Origin: a virus
Direction: 5' to 3' (one strand)
Virus record (IMG/VR): IMGVR_UViG_3300005826_000037
Coordinates: 49,645 to 113,644 of that record
Length of the DNA: 64,000 nt
This document shows, in pieces, positions 1-9,588 of this stretch. The notes below the pieces were generated by a model. It searched no databases, was not told where the DNA came from, and saw only the letters and a program-made list of their open reading frames with translations. Positions within the stretch are counted from its first letter, which is position 1; each line of letters begins with the position of its first letter. Made by a program: the position numbers and the translations under genes.

Positions 1-840
1 CTTATTTATAAGAGACTGGAAACTATCGAATAATACAGGATCATTTAAGTTAGTAGTTGGAATATATGAAGCAGTCAATGTATCATTAGATACAAGAACA
101 CCACTATCAACTATGATTGTAAAACCATCACCCTCTCTAAATGGAGTTACTGACGAACCGCCGCTCTTTGTTTCATAAATTGCAAAACTCAATACACCAT
201 TAGAAACTGCAGTTCCATTTGCGGTCCAAATTATTGGATTTCCATTTGAATCAACCTTTGCCCCAGAAATCGATCCAAAAGCGATGAATTTTGCAGTATT
301 TTCTATTGGCAATCCTAACGCACTCCTCTGAACAGAAACACATCTAATTGTCCATGTTTCTGGAGGAGCATTAGTATCAACAAGGGATAAAGAAGCTAAA
401 TAACCATCACCAACATTTGTAGAAACTGGAGTATAATAAGCGCCACCTTGATCTCTCAAATGACCCCTTTGCAACTCTATTCTACCAGTAGTAATATCAA
501 CTCTGTAATCATATCTACTACTGAATGCGTTGCTATCTATGGTTGCTTCCAATCCTGTAAGCAAAACTCCATTTTTATACAATGAGGTTCTAGCAGAAAC
601 AACTGGATATGAGGACAATTGGAAATGTCTTCCATCTGCCCCTGTAGTTGAAGTGTATGCAGAGTTAAATCCATCAACCCCTCCTCCAACTGCTTGGGCA
701 ACAATGGTTTCGTCTGCCGAACCCTCACCCATAATTGCTGCTATACGAGTACCACCAGGAATTGATACTCCCCTGGATTGTGTTACTATATCTGTAAAAA
801 CTCCTGGTAGGACATTTGTTGCGCCTGGGATGTTTGCCAT
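1..840 (-). CDS. Tail sheath protein, N-terminal part (runs off left edge)
   Basis: Open from an ATG at 840 to the window edge, 280 codons with no stop, so the gene is partial. The N-terminus reads MANIPGATNVLPGVFTDIV followed by SRGVSIPGGTRIAAIMGEG, the usual opening of phage contractile tail sheath proteins. An AAGGA ribosome site lies about 7 nt upstream. Residues about 130-250 form a beta-rich module (GDGYLASLSL, ETWTIRCVSVQ, TAKFIAFGSISG, IIWTANG) that is clearly homologous to the middle of the 669-aa protein at 9589-11598. It carries one DGY tripeptide. The sheath would polymerise around the tail tube and contract during DNA delivery. The family call comes from motif recognition; the C-terminal half cannot be seen. 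Confidence 0.75.
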   Translation of the reverse strand, partial: MANIPGATNVLPGVFTDIVTQSRGVSIPGGTRIAAIMGEGSADETIVAQAVGGGVDGFNSAYTSTTGADGRHFQLSSYPVVSARTSLYKNGVLLTGLEATIDSNAFSSRYDYRVDITTGRIELQRGHLRDQGGAYYTPVSTNVGDGYLASLSLVDTNAPPETWTIRCVSVQRSALGLPIENTAKFIAFGSISGAKVDSNGNPIIWTANGTAVSNGVLSFAIYETKSGGSSVTPFREGDGFTIIVDSGVLVSNDTLTASYIPTTNLNDPVLFDSFQSLINK

Positions 841-989
841 ATTAGAATCCTTATCACTCAGTTACATGTAGCTTCTATCACTAAAATGTATTAATATTCG
901 TATTTGGTACGATATATTAACATATTTTGTTTTTGACTTACTATTATTAAGTTGCCATCCATGAAACTAACCTAAAAACCATTATTAAT

Positions 990-1814
990 TTATGAGTTTA
1001 GTAGTATATCTAAAACACTAAGTTCTGTATTTATAGTTAAGTTTTGAGGGGCTGGAACTTCTGGTCTCGATATATCATCAAAAGAAACAGAAAAGAAAAT
1101 AGCATCTATTAAATTACCTATTGGAACTTCTCTTCTCCATTCTGTCCTTATATCTAATGTGATACTTTGCCTAAACAACTTATCATTTCTATCATCAGTT
1201 TCTGATGGTGCACCTATATTAGGTGGTTTAATTAACAAACCTACATCATATAATGAGTCAACTGTTATTTCAGAAAAACACATTCCAACTAATTGTGCTA
1301 AATCATCTCTTGCTCTTAAACTTCTAGAAAAAATATCTATTACTATAGAGCCTTCCCAAGCTCCAGCTGTAACAAAACTAACTGGTCTTGTTATAATTGA
1401 CTCATTACCATAACCATCTTCATATATTATTGTTTCGTTTCTTACTGTTCCCTTTTGTCTATTTATAGAAATTGGTACATATCTACTACCTCCACTTTTA
1501 ACTAAAATAGCGGGATAAAATATTCCATCATATCTATAATTCTCTCCTATATAAACTCTTGTACTCAGAAGATCTGATTCTTCTGCAGTAGAACCAAAAG
1601 CTCCTACTGGAAGGTCTGCTCCAAGAGGTATATCTGTATGATCAGTCGTATTAGGAAATCCCCACTGATCTTTTGAAAAATGATAATAACTGTCTTTTGA
1701 GAAAATATCTCTTAGAGTTGAAATTATAATCTCTTTTGGATACACAAGCATTGATGCTTGAATAATGTTATGTATCTCATATAAATCTGATTTAAAGACG
1801 TTATTTGTTGACAT
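990..1814 (-). CDS. Tail-completion or terminator-like virion protein
   Basis: 274 aa, encoded directly before the sheath gene. The ribosome site AGGTGG lies inside the last codons of the preceding gene. The protein has a helical N-terminus (about 1-40), a Gly/Tyr-rich middle with one DGY, and a C-terminal half with alternating hydrophobic strands (EGSIVIDIFSRSLRARDD, then FRQSITLDIRTEWRREVP). That pattern recalls tail-terminator or neck proteins that produce circularly arranged subunits. Position next to the sheath supports a role in the tail or neck. There is no diagnostic motif, so the specific role is inference; a baseplate component is possible. Confidence 0.4.
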   Translation of the reverse strand: MSTNNVFKSDLYEIHNIIQASMLVYPKEIIISTLRDIFSKDSYYHFSKDQWGFPNTTDHTDIPLGADLPVGAFGSTAEESDLLSTRVYIGENYRYDGIFYPAILVKSGGSRYVPISINRQKGTVRNETIIYEDGYGNESIITRPVSFVTAGAWEGSIVIDIFSRSLRARDDLAQLVGMCFSEITVDSLYDVGLLIKPPNIGAPSETDDRNDKLFRQSITLDIRTEWRREVPIGNLIDAIFFSVSFDDISRPEVPAPQNLTINTELSVLDILLNS

Positions 1815-1817
1815 TTA

Positions 1818-2804
1818 TTACCACCTGAAAGTCACATCAACATAATAAAAATCTGCATGTGCAGTAATAGTTGAAATTTCAGCCGTAAACTCAAGTGACA
1901 ATTTTATAGCTGAAGTTGCGGTGTTATGCTGATTATTAACTACCGTAGATGAAGGAGTTAAAACAGTACTATAATCTGTGTTCGAATTAGGATAATCCAC
2001 CACAACAATTTTATAAGAACCATTAGCATACAAAGCCATTTGCATGAAATATGCGGTTTTTGTTCCTGAATAAGTATTACATCCATGCGATGCAGTTGCA
2101 TTAATTAAACGTGTTCCATATGGCATTATACTTGACAAATTATAAAGTATACCAAAAGTAGTGTTATTAACTGTTGTAAAATCTATCAAAACATTTGAAA
2201 AATATCCATCATTATTATAAGCAATCACATTGGTGGTCGCTCCTGCTTGCGATATATGTATATTATCTCTATTATAGATCATACCATCTTCAATAAGTAG
2301 ACGTATTACTTCTGTCTGATTAATATTTCTATCAACAGTCCATTGAGATGAAACTCCCATAGTACCATTAATATTCAAATCAACTGTTTCAGTACTACTA
2401 CCATTAGTATAATAATTATCAAAATAATTGTTTGTTATAATACCGTTGCAACTATTTTCTAATCCGACTCCGGCAGGATAATTGTCCAAGAATTTAAAAC
2501 CAACATAATTGCCAATACTAACAACATCTCTATAAAGAAAATTATTGGTAACATTAAAATCTTCCCCATTACTTAACAATATTAGTACAATATCTTCTAC
2601 ATCAACTGTTGGTGTCGTTGTAGGGGTTGTTGTTTTGAAAATGTTATTTGTAATAACTGCAGAATTCCTAACCCATATTCCACCGTGCTGATACGCATAA
2701 ACCGTACCTTCAGTCGTACCATCATAAAAATTGCTAGATGTTATCATATTACCAGATATGATACATGAAGCACTTCCACCAATATTTACAGTTCCAGCAG
2801 GCAT
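1818..2804 (-). CDS. Beta-helix spike C-terminal polypeptide
   Basis: 328 aa. It opens abruptly in right-handed beta-helix style sequence with Asn-rich rungs (GNMITSSNFYDG, NSAVITNNIFKT, GIITNNYFDNYY) and has no N-terminal attachment domain. It follows the 1627-aa beta-helix protein by 10 nt. The stop codon of that gene merges with the ribosome site of this one (TAAAGGAG), so translation is coupled. The C-terminal 100 residues are beta-rich and may form a trimerisation or receptor-binding tip. Likely a separate subunit or C-terminal section of the spike. One DGY. It could also be an independent small tailspike. Confidence 0.55.
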   Translation of the reverse strand: MPAGTVNIGGSASCIISGNMITSSNFYDGTTEGTVYAYQHGGIWVRNSAVITNNIFKTTTPTTTPTVDVEDIVLILLSNGEDFNVTNNFLYRDVVSIGNYVGFKFLDNYPAGVGLENSCNGIITNNYFDNYYTNGSSTETVDLNINGTMGVSSQWTVDRNINQTEVIRLLIEDGMIYNRDNIHISQAGATTNVIAYNNDGYFSNVLIDFTTVNNTTFGILYNLSSIMPYGTRLINATASHGCNTYSGTKTAYFMQMALYANGSYKIVVVDYPNSNTDYSTVLTPSSTVVNNQHNTATSAIKLSLEFTAEISTITAHADFYYVDVTFRW

Positions 2805-2814
2805 TTATACTCCT

Positions 2815-5800
2815 TTATGTAGTGAACGTATAATCATCATATACCAATCCATCAACATGAACCGCATAGTAAGTTTTTTCATCAAAACTAGTACCAGTAC
2901 TATATGGGCTAATATATGCCAAAGATGTTGCAGATAATGTGTTGTTAATAATATGTATTGTTCCCTTTTTAGGCTCTTTTCTAACAAACTTAGACCCTAT
3001 ATAATCTGCAACTGATACTATTATCCAGGACGCTCTATTACCATCAATTACTACATATGAAGAAGTATATGCACAAGTATTAATTTGTTTAGCCTGAACA
3101 GATGAATACTCAGCAATTGAATATGCTAAACCTTTATAGTCAAGATTTGTAATTACATTACATGTGTTTCTAGAAATTGTTAACCCAAATTCTTTGTTGT
3201 TATCTCTTGTAATATTTGGAGATTCATTAATTATTCTTCTTCCTTCACCAATCCAATAACCAATTGCACCACAAATATTATCTTTGATTACACAATTTTG
3301 TGCAGCAAGATATGTCGGATACATAGCTTTTACATTGTTAGCAGTAGTATATGTTGTTGATGTCAAAACTATCATCTGATTTCTATCACATACATTTCTT
3401 GAAATCTCAAAATTTCTAATAGTAGGTGGTGTTTGCTCAGATATAGATGTGCTATTATTTATAACAGCTATTGCTGCTCTAAAATCATCAACAGTTCCTG
3501 AAGACTCTATATTATTAAACTTACAATTTGTTATTTTAACATTCTCTACTAAATCACCATTATCTAAATTAAAGTTTATAAATGTCAATCTGTTATCTGT
3601 ACTAATAAATGCATTTCCAAACTTAAACTCAGTATTATTTATTTCTATATTATACGCCTCTGTATTTGTAAAATACATAAATCCATTACCATTATTTATC
3701 AAATCATCAACATCATAGCTTATCTCTAAACCAGGAACATAAGTATTTTCAATATAACAATTTTTAACTAACATATCGTGAAAATAACTATTTTCTACTG
3801 AAATTGCTCTTCTAAAATTGCCACTAATTGAGCTTTCACTAAATACAAGATAGCTACTATTACCATAAAACTCATTAGTTATATAGAAAACATCACCAGG
3901 TCTATATGAACCATTATTAAAATTAACAGTAACATCACTGTTAATAAAACTGAAATTACTAATATCATCAAGATTAAATACTCTGCCACCTTCACTCGTT
4001 GGGCTTCCATAGGTTGCAGTTATACTACAGTTTTTAAAAGTTATATTGTTAGAAGATAATAACTGAGCCAATATATTATCAGTTGGCGTTGTTGATGGAT
4101 AAAAATAAATTGTACAATTTTCAAAAACTACATTGTTACTTAAAAATATTCCAAGTAGCTTCTCAAATGTAATTGTCATATTTCTTATCACAATATCATT
4201 GCCTGAGATAACTAAATTTTCACTAAAAGTTAATGATGATGTATTTCGACCATCAATATTTGCGCTATCTAATGTAATTGGTTTAGTTATTGTTTCTGCA
4301 ACTTCATTTATGATAATATTGTTATTGTGAGAACCACCATACTTTAACCAATTGAAAATTGATTCCACACTGTAAAAATTACCTTGTTTTGAATTATTGT
4401 TCAAAATAATTGTATCATTAGATTCATTATCATTTACAAATTTTCTAACATCATTCAATACAAGAGAAATACTAGAGCCGCTAACAGTAGATGAAACTAT
4501 ATAAAGAGGCGTCAAATCTTTTCTATTATTAACAAGATCAGAAAAAGTTATTGCTTCAATATAATATGAGGAAGTCGTTGCTGGATTATAAGCATTGAAG
4601 TTTCTATTTCCACTTGGAGTACTCAATATCGAATCATAATCAAGTGATGGAATTGCTTGAAAATCTCCCGAATTGCTTACACAAAGAATCCAATTTATAT
4701 TGTATAGTGTTGAGAAATAAATCTCTTTAATGATCGGTATAGATACCGTCTCATTATTCATATAGATTATTTTTCCGCCAACTAATGCAGAACCTCCAGA
4801 AAGATAGATCTGACCACTATTTGGATTAGATATAGGAGTCACATCTTGTGCATCAAATCCTTTAAAAACACCATTCTGATGAAGTAGCTTATCCGGAAGA
4901 GAAATATAATCTAAAGCTGATGTACTAAGTTCATCTTCACTAACATTTCCAAATTGTCTCTTATCAGTTACATAATTAATATAATTAGTTTCAGTATTAT
5001 ACTGACAACTAGCCACCATCATAATTTCTTTATCAGCACTAAGACTTGGAAATAATTGTATATCTACAACTTCTTCTGTTATGTTTGAAAAAGAACCATC
5101 CACAGGGAATAATACATCTATATAATCTACATTCGTCTCATCATAAAACCTTAGAACTTGACCAAGTCTTCCAGTTGTTGTAGGACCAATATGTGTTAAA
5201 TTAGTCCCATCATAAGACGCAAGATAACCATCAATCAAACCACTAGAAGAAACCAAACTATCTATATATAAAGATATCTTTGTTATCGAACTAAATTGAT
5301 ACCCTCTTAATTTGGGAGATATACCAATTAATTCCATTTTGCTTAATTCAACTGTCGTTAATCTTAATGGTATAGAATTTACTGTAATGTCACCAGTTCC
5401 ATTTGTAAATCTTCCACGTTCATGAGCAAATGTCTTTGCTTCCTCATCAACGTAAATTTCCAGATATCTCTTGAATGGGGATGCAGTAGTATAATCAGAC
5501 ATATTTTCAGAATTTACAGGCACTGAACCTGAATTGAAATAAATCCTAAAATGACCGCTACTTGCGCTTGTGTATGGTGAGGAACCTGTTCCATGTACAG
5601 CATCATATACAGTAACATCTGTGTAACAATCAACTCCACATTCTGTAAATACAACACTAGATACTACAAAACGTCCATAGTCTATATAATTAATAGTAGG
5701 AGACATCGGTTGAACCACAACAGTTGAACCTGGTCTAATATTAACTGATGATAATATATTATCTAAAATACGATATGTTGTACTTACTTTACCATTTGGT

Positions 5801-7698
5801 GCGGGAGTTTCAGATCTTGCAACGATATAACCATCCCAATAACCAAATCCATATCCATCTTGTGTCTGTCCTGACTCAAGAGTTAATTTATCTCTTTCAG
5901 TTCCATTAACATAGAAATTATTTCTATCAAGAGGAACATAGAGTTTTGTTGGATATAGTGCTTGAGCTGAAGAAGAATAACTTACAGAGTATGCAGGGCT
6001 AGATATTCCACCATTTAATGGTCCAAGACCAAGAGGATCTACTGGCTCTAATGTTCCACTTCCAAACAAACCAATTACATTATTAGGGTATGCATAATTA
6101 GTTTCTGACTCATCATAATCTCCAGCTGCATCAACTGCACCATCAAGCACTGAAAATGCAGCATTACTATATGGATCAGCAAGGGCGATACCAAATTCAC
6201 CTTGATATGAGAATGCTATAAATCTGTAGTTATATCCTGCTTTTCTAAAAGTATCATTAATTGTCTGCACAACAGTATCTAATGTATACTTTCCGGGAGT
6301 AACACCAAGGTTTCCTGTAACGTCTATTTCAGGCAAAACTACATATCCATCATCAGCATTTCCAGTAGGATATAATGCTAAATACAAAAGATAATGTGAA
6401 GAATCAATTAAATCTGCATTAAATCCGACACCAAGAGCCATTGCACCTGTTGGATTTGTAACTATTAAGCTTGCAGGTAATGATATCTCATCATTGTTTG
6501 CTGATGCTACAGCCAAAACCCCATATTTATTGTTATTATACAATGGTCTTTCAACCTTAGCATATCCATCAGTTGTGTAATATAGATTATTACTACTAAT
6601 TCTTACAAAAAATCTACTAGGAGTTCCTGGAATATACTTCTTCTCTTTGATAAGGAAAGGAATCTCAACTGTACCATAATTGATCCTTATTATATCTCCA
6701 ACCTTTGCTAAAGCAAATTGTGAGTCAAATAAGAAGCTTGATGTAGCAGATGAATTTGGAGTGAATTCTATAATGTCATCACCATATTCGATATTATCAA
6801 CAGGAGAGCTACTAGAACCATTATTTCTAAGATGTGTAGTAACTTGAGTTGATGGAACAATAGTTTGCCCACGTGCATCTGCAGTAAGAACTGCGGATCT
6901 AGAAGCTCTAGAAACACCATTAGAATACAGATTCTGAATTCTTGTTCCGTATAAAAAGATGCTAGCATCATCAAGGTGTTGGGCAAATAATTGCAAATCA
7001 TTTACTGTTTGTGGTATTACAGAAAATCTAGTTGTATCAAGGTAAATACCAGAAGATGTGTGAGCATAATCAGCAGGGTAAGTACCGCCATTATTTGTAG
7101 TTATTGAGATTGAAGACGTACCAGACCCATCAGACCATTGGTGATTGAGAACTTCAGAGTTCAATTCATTCAATGCTGTGTATGAGTCTGTATTATCTCT
7201 GTATGTTCTGTATCTACTAAGGAAATAATCTGTTGCACTTTCACTGACACTAATTCCACTAAGTGGATGCTTATAAGTTATACCAAGAATATGTGGTTCT
7301 AACTTTATTCCTGTTAAAGATATCCATGAAATAGAAGTATTTATATCACCAGCAAGATCTCTAGTATAATTAAATAAATCAGCAGTTTTATAATCAAGAG
7401 ATAATTTAGATTCAGGAATTCCTGCATTGTTCGCTATTTGTGGGTTTGTAATTGGTAGAGTAACTAAACCTAAACTTGTTAATGCAGATGGTTTTATATA
7501 TCCATCTGCTCCAATAGAAATCCCAAGCCTATTGGCAAGAGTACCTGCGCTTCCAGATAAACCCAATCCAAACTCAGCTTGCATATTAAATATGGCTTCG
7601 CGACATCCATTTATAGCTTCATCACCAATTTCAGTTATATTATTGTTAACTGGAGGAAGTGTTGTGTCATCATCATAATCGTTAGGGTAGTTACTCAT
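2815..7698 (-). CDS. Giant tail fibre or tailspike with beta-helix domain
   Basis: 1627 aa, the largest gene in the window. The N-terminus (about 1-130) is polar, with a phage fibre-like attachment sequence ending in ITNPQIANNAGIPESKLSL. The middle (about 200-1050) is a mosaic of beta-rich domains with six DGY tripeptides. Residues about 1120-1600 are right-handed parallel beta-helix rungs of the NNVVFENCTIYF, NNITFKNCSI and NFSFINSDVTV type. Such domains bind or cleave surface polysaccharide in tailspikes, but I cannot assign catalytic residues. The start has a GGTGAG site. The protein probably projects from the baseplate and contacts the host surface. The next gene continues the beta-helix theme and may assemble with it. 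Confidence 0.75.
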   Translation of the reverse strand: MSNYPNDYDDDTTLPPVNNNITEIGDEAINGCREAIFNMQAEFGLGLSGSAGTLANRLGISIGADGYIKPSALTSLGLVTLPITNPQIANNAGIPESKLSLDYKTADLFNYTRDLAGDINTSISWISLTGIKLEPHILGITYKHPLSGISVSESATDYFLSRYRTYRDNTDSYTALNELNSEVLNHQWSDGSGTSSISITTNNGGTYPADYAHTSSGIYLDTTRFSVIPQTVNDLQLFAQHLDDASIFLYGTRIQNLYSNGVSRASRSAVLTADARGQTIVPSTQVTTHLRNNGSSSSPVDNIEYGDDIIEFTPNSSATSSFLFDSQFALAKVGDIIRINYGTVEIPFLIKEKKYIPGTPSRFFVRISSNNLYYTTDGYAKVERPLYNNNKYGVLAVASANNDEISLPASLIVTNPTGAMALGVGFNADLIDSSHYLLYLALYPTGNADDGYVVLPEIDVTGNLGVTPGKYTLDTVVQTINDTFRKAGYNYRFIAFSYQGEFGIALADPYSNAAFSVLDGAVDAAGDYDESETNYAYPNNVIGLFGSGTLEPVDPLGLGPLNGGISSPAYSVSYSSSAQALYPTKLYVPLDRNNFYVNGTERDKLTLESGQTQDGYGFGYWDGYIVARSETPAPNGKVSTTYRILDNILSSVNIRPGSTVVVQPMSPTINYIDYGRFVVSSVVFTECGVDCYTDVTVYDAVHGTGSSPYTSASSGHFRIYFNSGSVPVNSENMSDYTTASPFKRYLEIYVDEEAKTFAHERGRFTNGTGDITVNSIPLRLTTVELSKMELIGISPKLRGYQFSSITKISLYIDSLVSSSGLIDGYLASYDGTNLTHIGPTTTGRLGQVLRFYDETNVDYIDVLFPVDGSFSNITEEVVDIQLFPSLSADKEIMMVASCQYNTETNYINYVTDKRQFGNVSEDELSTSALDYISLPDKLLHQNGVFKGFDAQDVTPISNPNSGQIYLSGGSALVGGKIIYMNNETVSIPIIKEIYFSTLYNINWILCVSNSGDFQAIPSLDYDSILSTPSGNRNFNAYNPATTSSYYIEAITFSDLVNNRKDLTPLYIVSSTVSGSSISLVLNDVRKFVNDNESNDTIILNNNSKQGNFYSVESIFNWLKYGGSHNNNIIINEVAETITKPITLDSANIDGRNTSSLTFSENLVISGNDIVIRNMTITFEKLLGIFLSNNVVFENCTIYFYPSTTPTDNILAQLLSSNNITFKNCSITATYGSPTSEGGRVFNLDDISNFSFINSDVTVNFNNGSYRPGDVFYITNEFYGNSSYLVFSESSISGNFRRAISVENSYFHDMLVKNCYIENTYVPGLEISYDVDDLINNGNGFMYFTNTEAYNIEINNTEFKFGNAFISTDNRLTFINFNLDNGDLVENVKITNCKFNNIESSGTVDDFRAAIAVINNSTSISEQTPPTIRNFEISRNVCDRNQMIVLTSTTYTTANNVKAMYPTYLAAQNCVIKDNICGAIGYWIGEGRRIINESPNITRDNNKEFGLTISRNTCNVITNLDYKGLAYSIAEYSSVQAKQINTCAYTSSYVVIDGNRASWIIVSVADYIGSKFVRKEPKKGTIHIINNTLSATSLAYISPYSTGTSFDEKTYYAVHVDGLVYDDYTFTT

Positions 7699-7735
7699 AT
7701 CTCACCATTTCTCTTTTCAATTATATATAACTGAA

Positions 7736-8098
7736 TTATTCTTCGCTTATTTTGCCTTTTGTGAGTGATGCAATTTTATCTCCAATTGCTGCTTTAACCC
7801 ATCTCCATACAAATCCAGCCAAAAGACCTGCACATAAACCAAAAGCCAATCTACCACTAGCAGATGAAATCTCTAATGGATAAGGATATTGTTTAGCAAA
7901 AAACGCTCCTAATAGACCTAATACTACTGGTAAAATAGGTAGAATTAAATTTGCCCATAAGTGATTTTCTTTTGGTGACATATTATACTTTTGTAATACA
8001 TAATCTACAACATTTCTTACTACAAAAGTTACTGCTGACACAGCGATACAAAACAAAACAAACTGCCAACTAAAAAGGGCTTCCAATGCACTGTCCAT
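7736..8098 (-). CDS. Small membrane protein, candidate holin
   Basis: 120 aa with three hydrophobic segments: about 10-32 (FVLFCIAVSAVTFVVRNVV), 48-67 (LILPILPVVLGLLGAFFA) and 84-101 (AFGLCAGLLAGFVW). It ends in a charged cytoplasmic-type tail (KAAIGDKIASLTKGKISEE). The ribosome site AAGGAG is perfect. Three membrane segments and about 120 residues fit a class I holin, but no endolysin is adjacent and the gene sits between two fibre genes. A membrane-associated entry or tail protein is equally possible. It carries no DGY, unlike both neighbours. Confidence 0.4.
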   Translation of the reverse strand: MDSALEALFSWQFVLFCIAVSAVTFVVRNVVDYVLQKYNMSPKENHLWANLILPILPVVLGLLGAFFAKQYPYPLEISSASGRLAFGLCAGLLAGFVWRWVKAAIGDKIASLTKGKISEE

Positions 8099-8134
8099 GA
8101 TTTTCTCCTTACGAGTTATGCAAAAGAATTGATA

Positions 8135-9577
8135 TTAAGCTACTTTAACTAAATCCATTTTAACATGAATGTTCCAGTATGAGGTAATACCACCAGTGGT
8201 ATTATATGAGGTCCTAATAACAATATCATTACCTGTAAGATTATATATAGGAGCGGCACTCCAAGTACCACCAGTAGATGAATGAACTGTAGTTATACCA
8301 GTTTGAGTTACAGAGCCTGTTATCCTATTTGTAGCAAGAATTTGTTTTTTCTGATAACAATTTCCATTACTACCAACACCAACTGCAGTAATTTCAATCA
8401 ATGCAGCAGAATATTGAGGCATTGTTATTGTCAAAACATCTACCGTCGCCGTAGTTGCTGTAGCATTTACCTGATATCCATCTCCAGGATTATCAAGATT
8501 GTCTCCTACTTTATAAGAATCGGCAAGTGCCTCTGATACTCCTAATGAATAATCATTATTATCAGTTTGTACTACACGAAGTTTTCCAGCAGTTGAATAT
8601 AATATAGAACCTGTATAATTTGGACCCCTTGTAGGTGTTGGTGATGAATTGCCAATATAAATAATTTTACTACCAGTATTTTCAGGTAATCTACTAGTAA
8701 GTGTCGTTGTGTCTGAACAAAATGCAACTACTTTTCTACTACCAATTTCTCCAATTGACTGAATTTCTTCTACAAATAATAAAATATCACTACTATTATT
8801 TGCCTGTGTACCAATCCAAACTCCTCCATGCAATTCAGAAGAAGAATACCCTCCTCCCAAATATAACCTTCCTCCTTTATCAACCGTAGAACCTTGAGCC
8901 CTAAGTTTTAAACCATTTCCAACTCCTGTTGTTCTAGAACTATAAAATCCAATATTATAACTATCTAAAATACTACCTTCAAATAATATATTTGAACAAT
9001 TTACAGTCAACACTGAATCTCCATCACCAGTTACACTGACAATTTCTATATTATTTGATGTTCCGCTTACATCTCCACCAACTACTAAATTTCCAGGAAC
9101 CCATTGACTTCCACTCCAATATAAAACATTATTTGTCGATGGAGAAGAACTACTAATAGCATTTCCTCTAAGTTTAATTACAGATACAGAATTATAAGAT
9201 CCACTAATATCACCCCCCAAAGAAACAGGTCCCCAACCAGAACCGTTATATCCTAATATCTGACCAGATGTAGGAGATGAAGATAATACCGGTGTTGCCT
9301 GTAATCTTGAGACTAATGGAGAAGAATAAGTTCCTCCCAAATCTCCTGTCAATTTTATTCCACCAGTTACTGATGCTGTTGCATTAGGGAATACTCCAGG
9401 AATATAACCAGAAATAGCTGTAAGTGCCGATTGTATATCTGTATATGGAGTTCCATCAATTGTTACAGAACAAGCAATTGCTCCGCCCAAATGTTGATAT
9501 GCGTATCCATCAACATGATTTTGAAAATCATATCGACTAGTTGCTAATTGCCCAATTCCCGGTCTATAATTTCCCAT
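8135..9577 (-). CDS. Repeat-containing tail fibre protein
   Basis: 480 aa. Residues about 72-175 contain three imperfect repeats of about 42 residues starting LTGDLGGTYSSP, LGGDISGSYNSV and VGGDVSGTSNNI, each followed by a Ser-rich turn and, in two of them, a Trp-containing strand (GYNGSGWGP, YWSGSQWVP). These match the GGDLSGTYPNPTV-type repeats common in phage tail fibres and adhesins. The C-terminal 130 residues (after PGDGYQVNATATTATV) look like a compact beta-sandwich tip suited to receptor binding. Two DGY copies. Strong AAGGAA ribosome site. It probably acts at the baseplate alongside the adjacent 669-aa and 1627-aa proteins. Confidence 0.75.
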   Translation of the reverse strand: MGNYRPGIGQLATSRYDFQNHVDGYAYQHLGGAIACSVTIDGTPYTDIQSALTAISGYIPGVFPNATASVTGGIKLTGDLGGTYSSPLVSRLQATPVLSSSPTSGQILGYNGSGWGPVSLGGDISGSYNSVSVIKLRGNAISSSSPSTNNVLYWSGSQWVPGNLVVGGDVSGTSNNIEIVSVTGDGDSVLTVNCSNILFEGSILDSYNIGFYSSRTTGVGNGLKLRAQGSTVDKGGRLYLGGGYSSSELHGGVWIGTQANNSSDILLFVEEIQSIGEIGSRKVVAFCSDTTTLTSRLPENTGSKIIYIGNSSPTPTRGPNYTGSILYSTAGKLRVVQTDNNDYSLGVSEALADSYKVGDNLDNPGDGYQVNATATTATVDVLTITMPQYSAALIEITAVGVGSNGNCYQKKQILATNRITGSVTQTGITTVHSSTGGTWSAAPIYNLTGNDIVIRTSYNTTGGITSYWNIHVKMDLVKVA

Positions 9578-9588
9578 TATTTTATTCC

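Noticed and set aside
530-871. Plus-strand open frame opposite the tail sheath
   Set aside because: It is antisense to an open minus-strand gene with recognisable sheath motifs and a ribosome site.
2795-2820. Frameshift joining the 1627-aa and 328-aa genes
   Set aside because: A clean stop followed by a perfect ribosome site and ATG argues for two real genes rather than a sequencing error.
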